DNA of 6,596 nucleotides, from NCBI GenBank assembly GCA_024280875.1, contig JAJRPH010000120.1:1-6596 (forward strand), in the 5' to 3' direction. The DNA is from Deltaproteobacteria bacterium. Its GTDB lineage: Bacteria > Desulfobacterota > Desulfobacteria > Desulfobacterales > Desulfosalsimonadaceae. The notes under the pieces were generated by a model. That model did not search any database. It was not told the origin of the DNA and saw nothing but the letters and a program-made list of their open reading frames with translations. The position numbers and the translations under genes were made by a program. Of this stretch, positions 4,979 to 6,596 are shown piece by piece. Positions within the stretch are counted from its first letter, which is position 1. Every line of letters starts with the position of its first letter.

Positions 4979-6596
4979 ATGGACGAAAAGATCTGGCATA
5001 AGTCTTACGCTACCGGAGTTTCACCGTCACTAACCTATGACAAAACAACCGTTTCCCGGGCATTGTCCCGATCGGCAAACAGTTTTCCAGACCATTCCGC
5101 CTTAAATTACATGGGCTGCACCATCTCCTATGACAAACTCGAATCCATGGTCAATTCCTTTGCCAGGGCGTTAACAGACATGGGAATAAAACCGGGTGAC
5201 AAGGTAGCGGTCTGCCTTCCCAATATTCCCCAGGCAATCATTGCCAACTACGCCATTTTCAGGATCGGTGCGGTAACGGTTCTGTGCAACCCGCTATACA
5301 CGGAACGTGAGCTGTCGTATCAGCTCAATGATTCTGATTCCAGGATAATCGTCACCCTGACCCTGCTGGTACCGCGTATTGAAAAAATTCAATCCCAGAC
5401 AAAAATCGAAAAAATTATTGCCTGCCATATCCATTCCTATCTCCCGTTTCCCAAAAAACAGCTGTTTCCGTTTGTAAAAAAGGATATGTTTCGAAAAATC
5501 ACGCAAACCGATAATGTAAAAATCTTCAAGGATCTTATTCGCAAACAGCCAGAGAACCCGGTTGAAGATCAGAGCCAATGGGAAGAAACCGGAGCACTTT
5601 TATATACCGGCGGTACCACCGGGGTCAGCAAGGGAGTTATGCTTACCCATTCGAACTTGAGCTGTAATGTGCAGCAGTTCATCTCCTGGTTTCCGGATTT
5701 TCAAAAAGGCAAAGAAATCCTGGTGGGCAATTTTCCCGTGTTCCATTCCGCCGGATTTACGGCCATTCAGAACTTCTGCCTGTGGCAGGCCTATGAAATC
5801 ATACTGGTGCCCCGGCCGGAACCGGCGATTAACATTGAAATTTTAAAAAAGTACAAACCCACATTTCTTCCCGGCGTACCCACCATTTTTGTGGGCCTTC
5901 TGGCGGAACCGGAGTTTCGAAAACTGGATTTTTCATCGGTTAAGGGATTTTTTTCCGGTGCCGCGCCTCTGGCCGCCGATACCATCAGGGATTTAAAAGA
6001 ACTGACTGGTGCGGACATGTGTGAAGTATACGGATCTACGGAAAACTCCCCTATTGTTTCGGTCACGCCATGGGGCGGCAAAATAAAACCCGGCACGGTC
6101 GGCTGCCCGGTACCGGATACGGATGTCAAAATAGTAGACCTTGAATCCGGAGAAAAAGAAATGCCGACGGGTGAAACCGGTGAAATTATCATCAAGGGCC
6201 CCCAGATAATGAAAGGCTATTACAAAAAACCGGAAGAGACGGCCAACGTCCTTAAGGACGGCTGGTTTTATTCCGGCGATATTGGAAAATTCGACAAAGA
6301 CGGGTATCTGACTATCGTAGACCGCAAAAAAGATATGATCATTGCCGGCGGCTACAATATCTATCCTGTGGAACTGGACAATGTCCTGTTTGACCACCCC
6401 AAAATTTTGGAAGCCTGCACCATCGGCATCCCGGATGAATACCGCGGAGAAACCGTTAAGGCGTTTATTGTCCCGAAAGAAGGTGAACCGCTCACCGAAG
6501 AAGATGTTATTGCCTATTGTAAAAAAAATATGGCTGCATACAAGGTTCCCAAAAAAATTGAATTTGTGGACGAACTTCCCAAAAGCGCTGTGGGTA
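4979..6596 (+). CDS. Long-chain fatty acid (acyl)-CoA ligase, FadD-like, 3' end cut by the window
   Basis: An AMP-forming ligase of the ANL superfamily. It activates a carboxylic acid with ATP to an acyl-adenylate and then transfers it to CoA. The frame is open for 539 codons to the last base. Visible signatures are the P-loop A3 YTGGTTGVSKG (209-219), A5 YGSTENSP (351-358), A7 DGWFYSGD (427-434) with ribose-binding D434, and A8 hinge DRKKDMIIAGGYNIYP (448-463). The segment around 158-170 (SYLPFPKKQLFPF) resembles the linker of FadD-type long-chain enzymes. The C-terminal domain reaches LPKSAVG, and the next residue should be the catalytic A10 lysine; the single remaining base, A, fits a lysine codon. 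About 20 residues are missing. The 29-base gap after the hydrolase has a ribosome binding site and no terminator, so it belongs to the same operon. Chain-length preference cannot be read; medium- or branched-chain acids are possible. Confidence 0.9.
   Translation, partial: MDEKIWHKSYATGVSPSLTYDKTTVSRALSRSANSFPDHSALNYMGCTISYDKLESMVNSFARALTDMGIKPGDKVAVCLPNIPQAIIANYAIFRIGAVTVLCNPLYTERELSYQLNDSDSRIIVTLTLLVPRIEKIQSQTKIEKIIACHIHSYLPFPKKQLFPFVKKDMFRKITQTDNVKIFKDLIRKQPENPVEDQSQWEETGALLYTGGTTGVSKGVMLTHSNLSCNVQQFISWFPDFQKGKEILVGNFPVFHSAGFTAIQNFCLWQAYEIILVPRPEPAINIEILKKYKPTFLPGVPTIFVGLLAEPEFRKLDFSSVKGFFSGAAPLAADTIRDLKELTGADMCEVYGSTENSPIVSVTPWGGKIKPGTVGCPVPDTDVKIVDLESGEKEMPTGETGEIIIKGPQIMKGYYKKPEETANVLKDGWFYSGDIGKFDKDGYLTIVDRKKDMIIAGGYNIYPVELDNVLFDHPKILEACTIGIPDEYRGETVKAFIVPKEGEPLTEEDVIAYCKKNMAAYKVPKKIEFVDELPKSAVG

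Noticed and set aside
5791..6397. Two overlapping 134-codon minus-strand frames
   Set aside because: Both are antisense to the conserved A5-A8 region of the acyl-CoA ligase and are shadows of it.

Overview
The window joins two unrelated blocks. Positions 1-2292 are the AT-rich 3' end of a BREX phage-defence locus: the tail of a PglZ alkaline-phosphatase-like gene, then a complete short-form brxL. Positions 2998-6596 are a clearly more GC-rich metabolic operon of three co-directional genes: a zinc alcohol dehydrogenase, an alpha/beta hydrolase and a long-chain acyl-CoA ligase that runs off the window end. The protein style of the metabolic block suggests an anaerobic, fatty-acid-using bacterium, possibly a Desulfobacterales-like deltaproteobacterium. 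That is an impression, because no taxonomic marker gene is present.

Layout. 1-125 has stop codons in every frame but carries PglZ-like peptide pieces in different frames, so it looks like a decayed (or mis-sequenced) part of pglZ. 126-872 is the intact 3' part of pglZ, with the SDHG and THGG motifs of the family. brxL starts inside the end of pglZ (17-23 base overlap, different frame) and ends at 2292. It has the AAA+ ATPase core but no C-terminal Lon-type protease domain. 2293-2900 holds no convincing gene, only an 81-codon cysteine-containing open stretch on the minus strand that may be a gene relic. A good sigma70-type promoter at 2901-2929 and a strong Shine-Dalgarno sequence at 2977-2984 precede the metabolic operon.

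How the genes work together. PglZ and BrxL are core BREX proteins. A pglZ-brxL order at the 3' end of the locus is compatible with the four-gene type 4 arrangement (brxP-brxC-pglZ-brxL), but the genes needed to prove the type lie outside the window. If the pglZ lesions are real, the system is probably inactive or dying. The second block reads as one transcript. The hydrolase could release an acid or alcohol from an ester, the dehydrogenase could interconvert alcohol and aldehyde, and the ligase could activate a carboxylic acid to its CoA thioester for beta-oxidation or lipid synthesis. The substrate cannot be read from the sequence.
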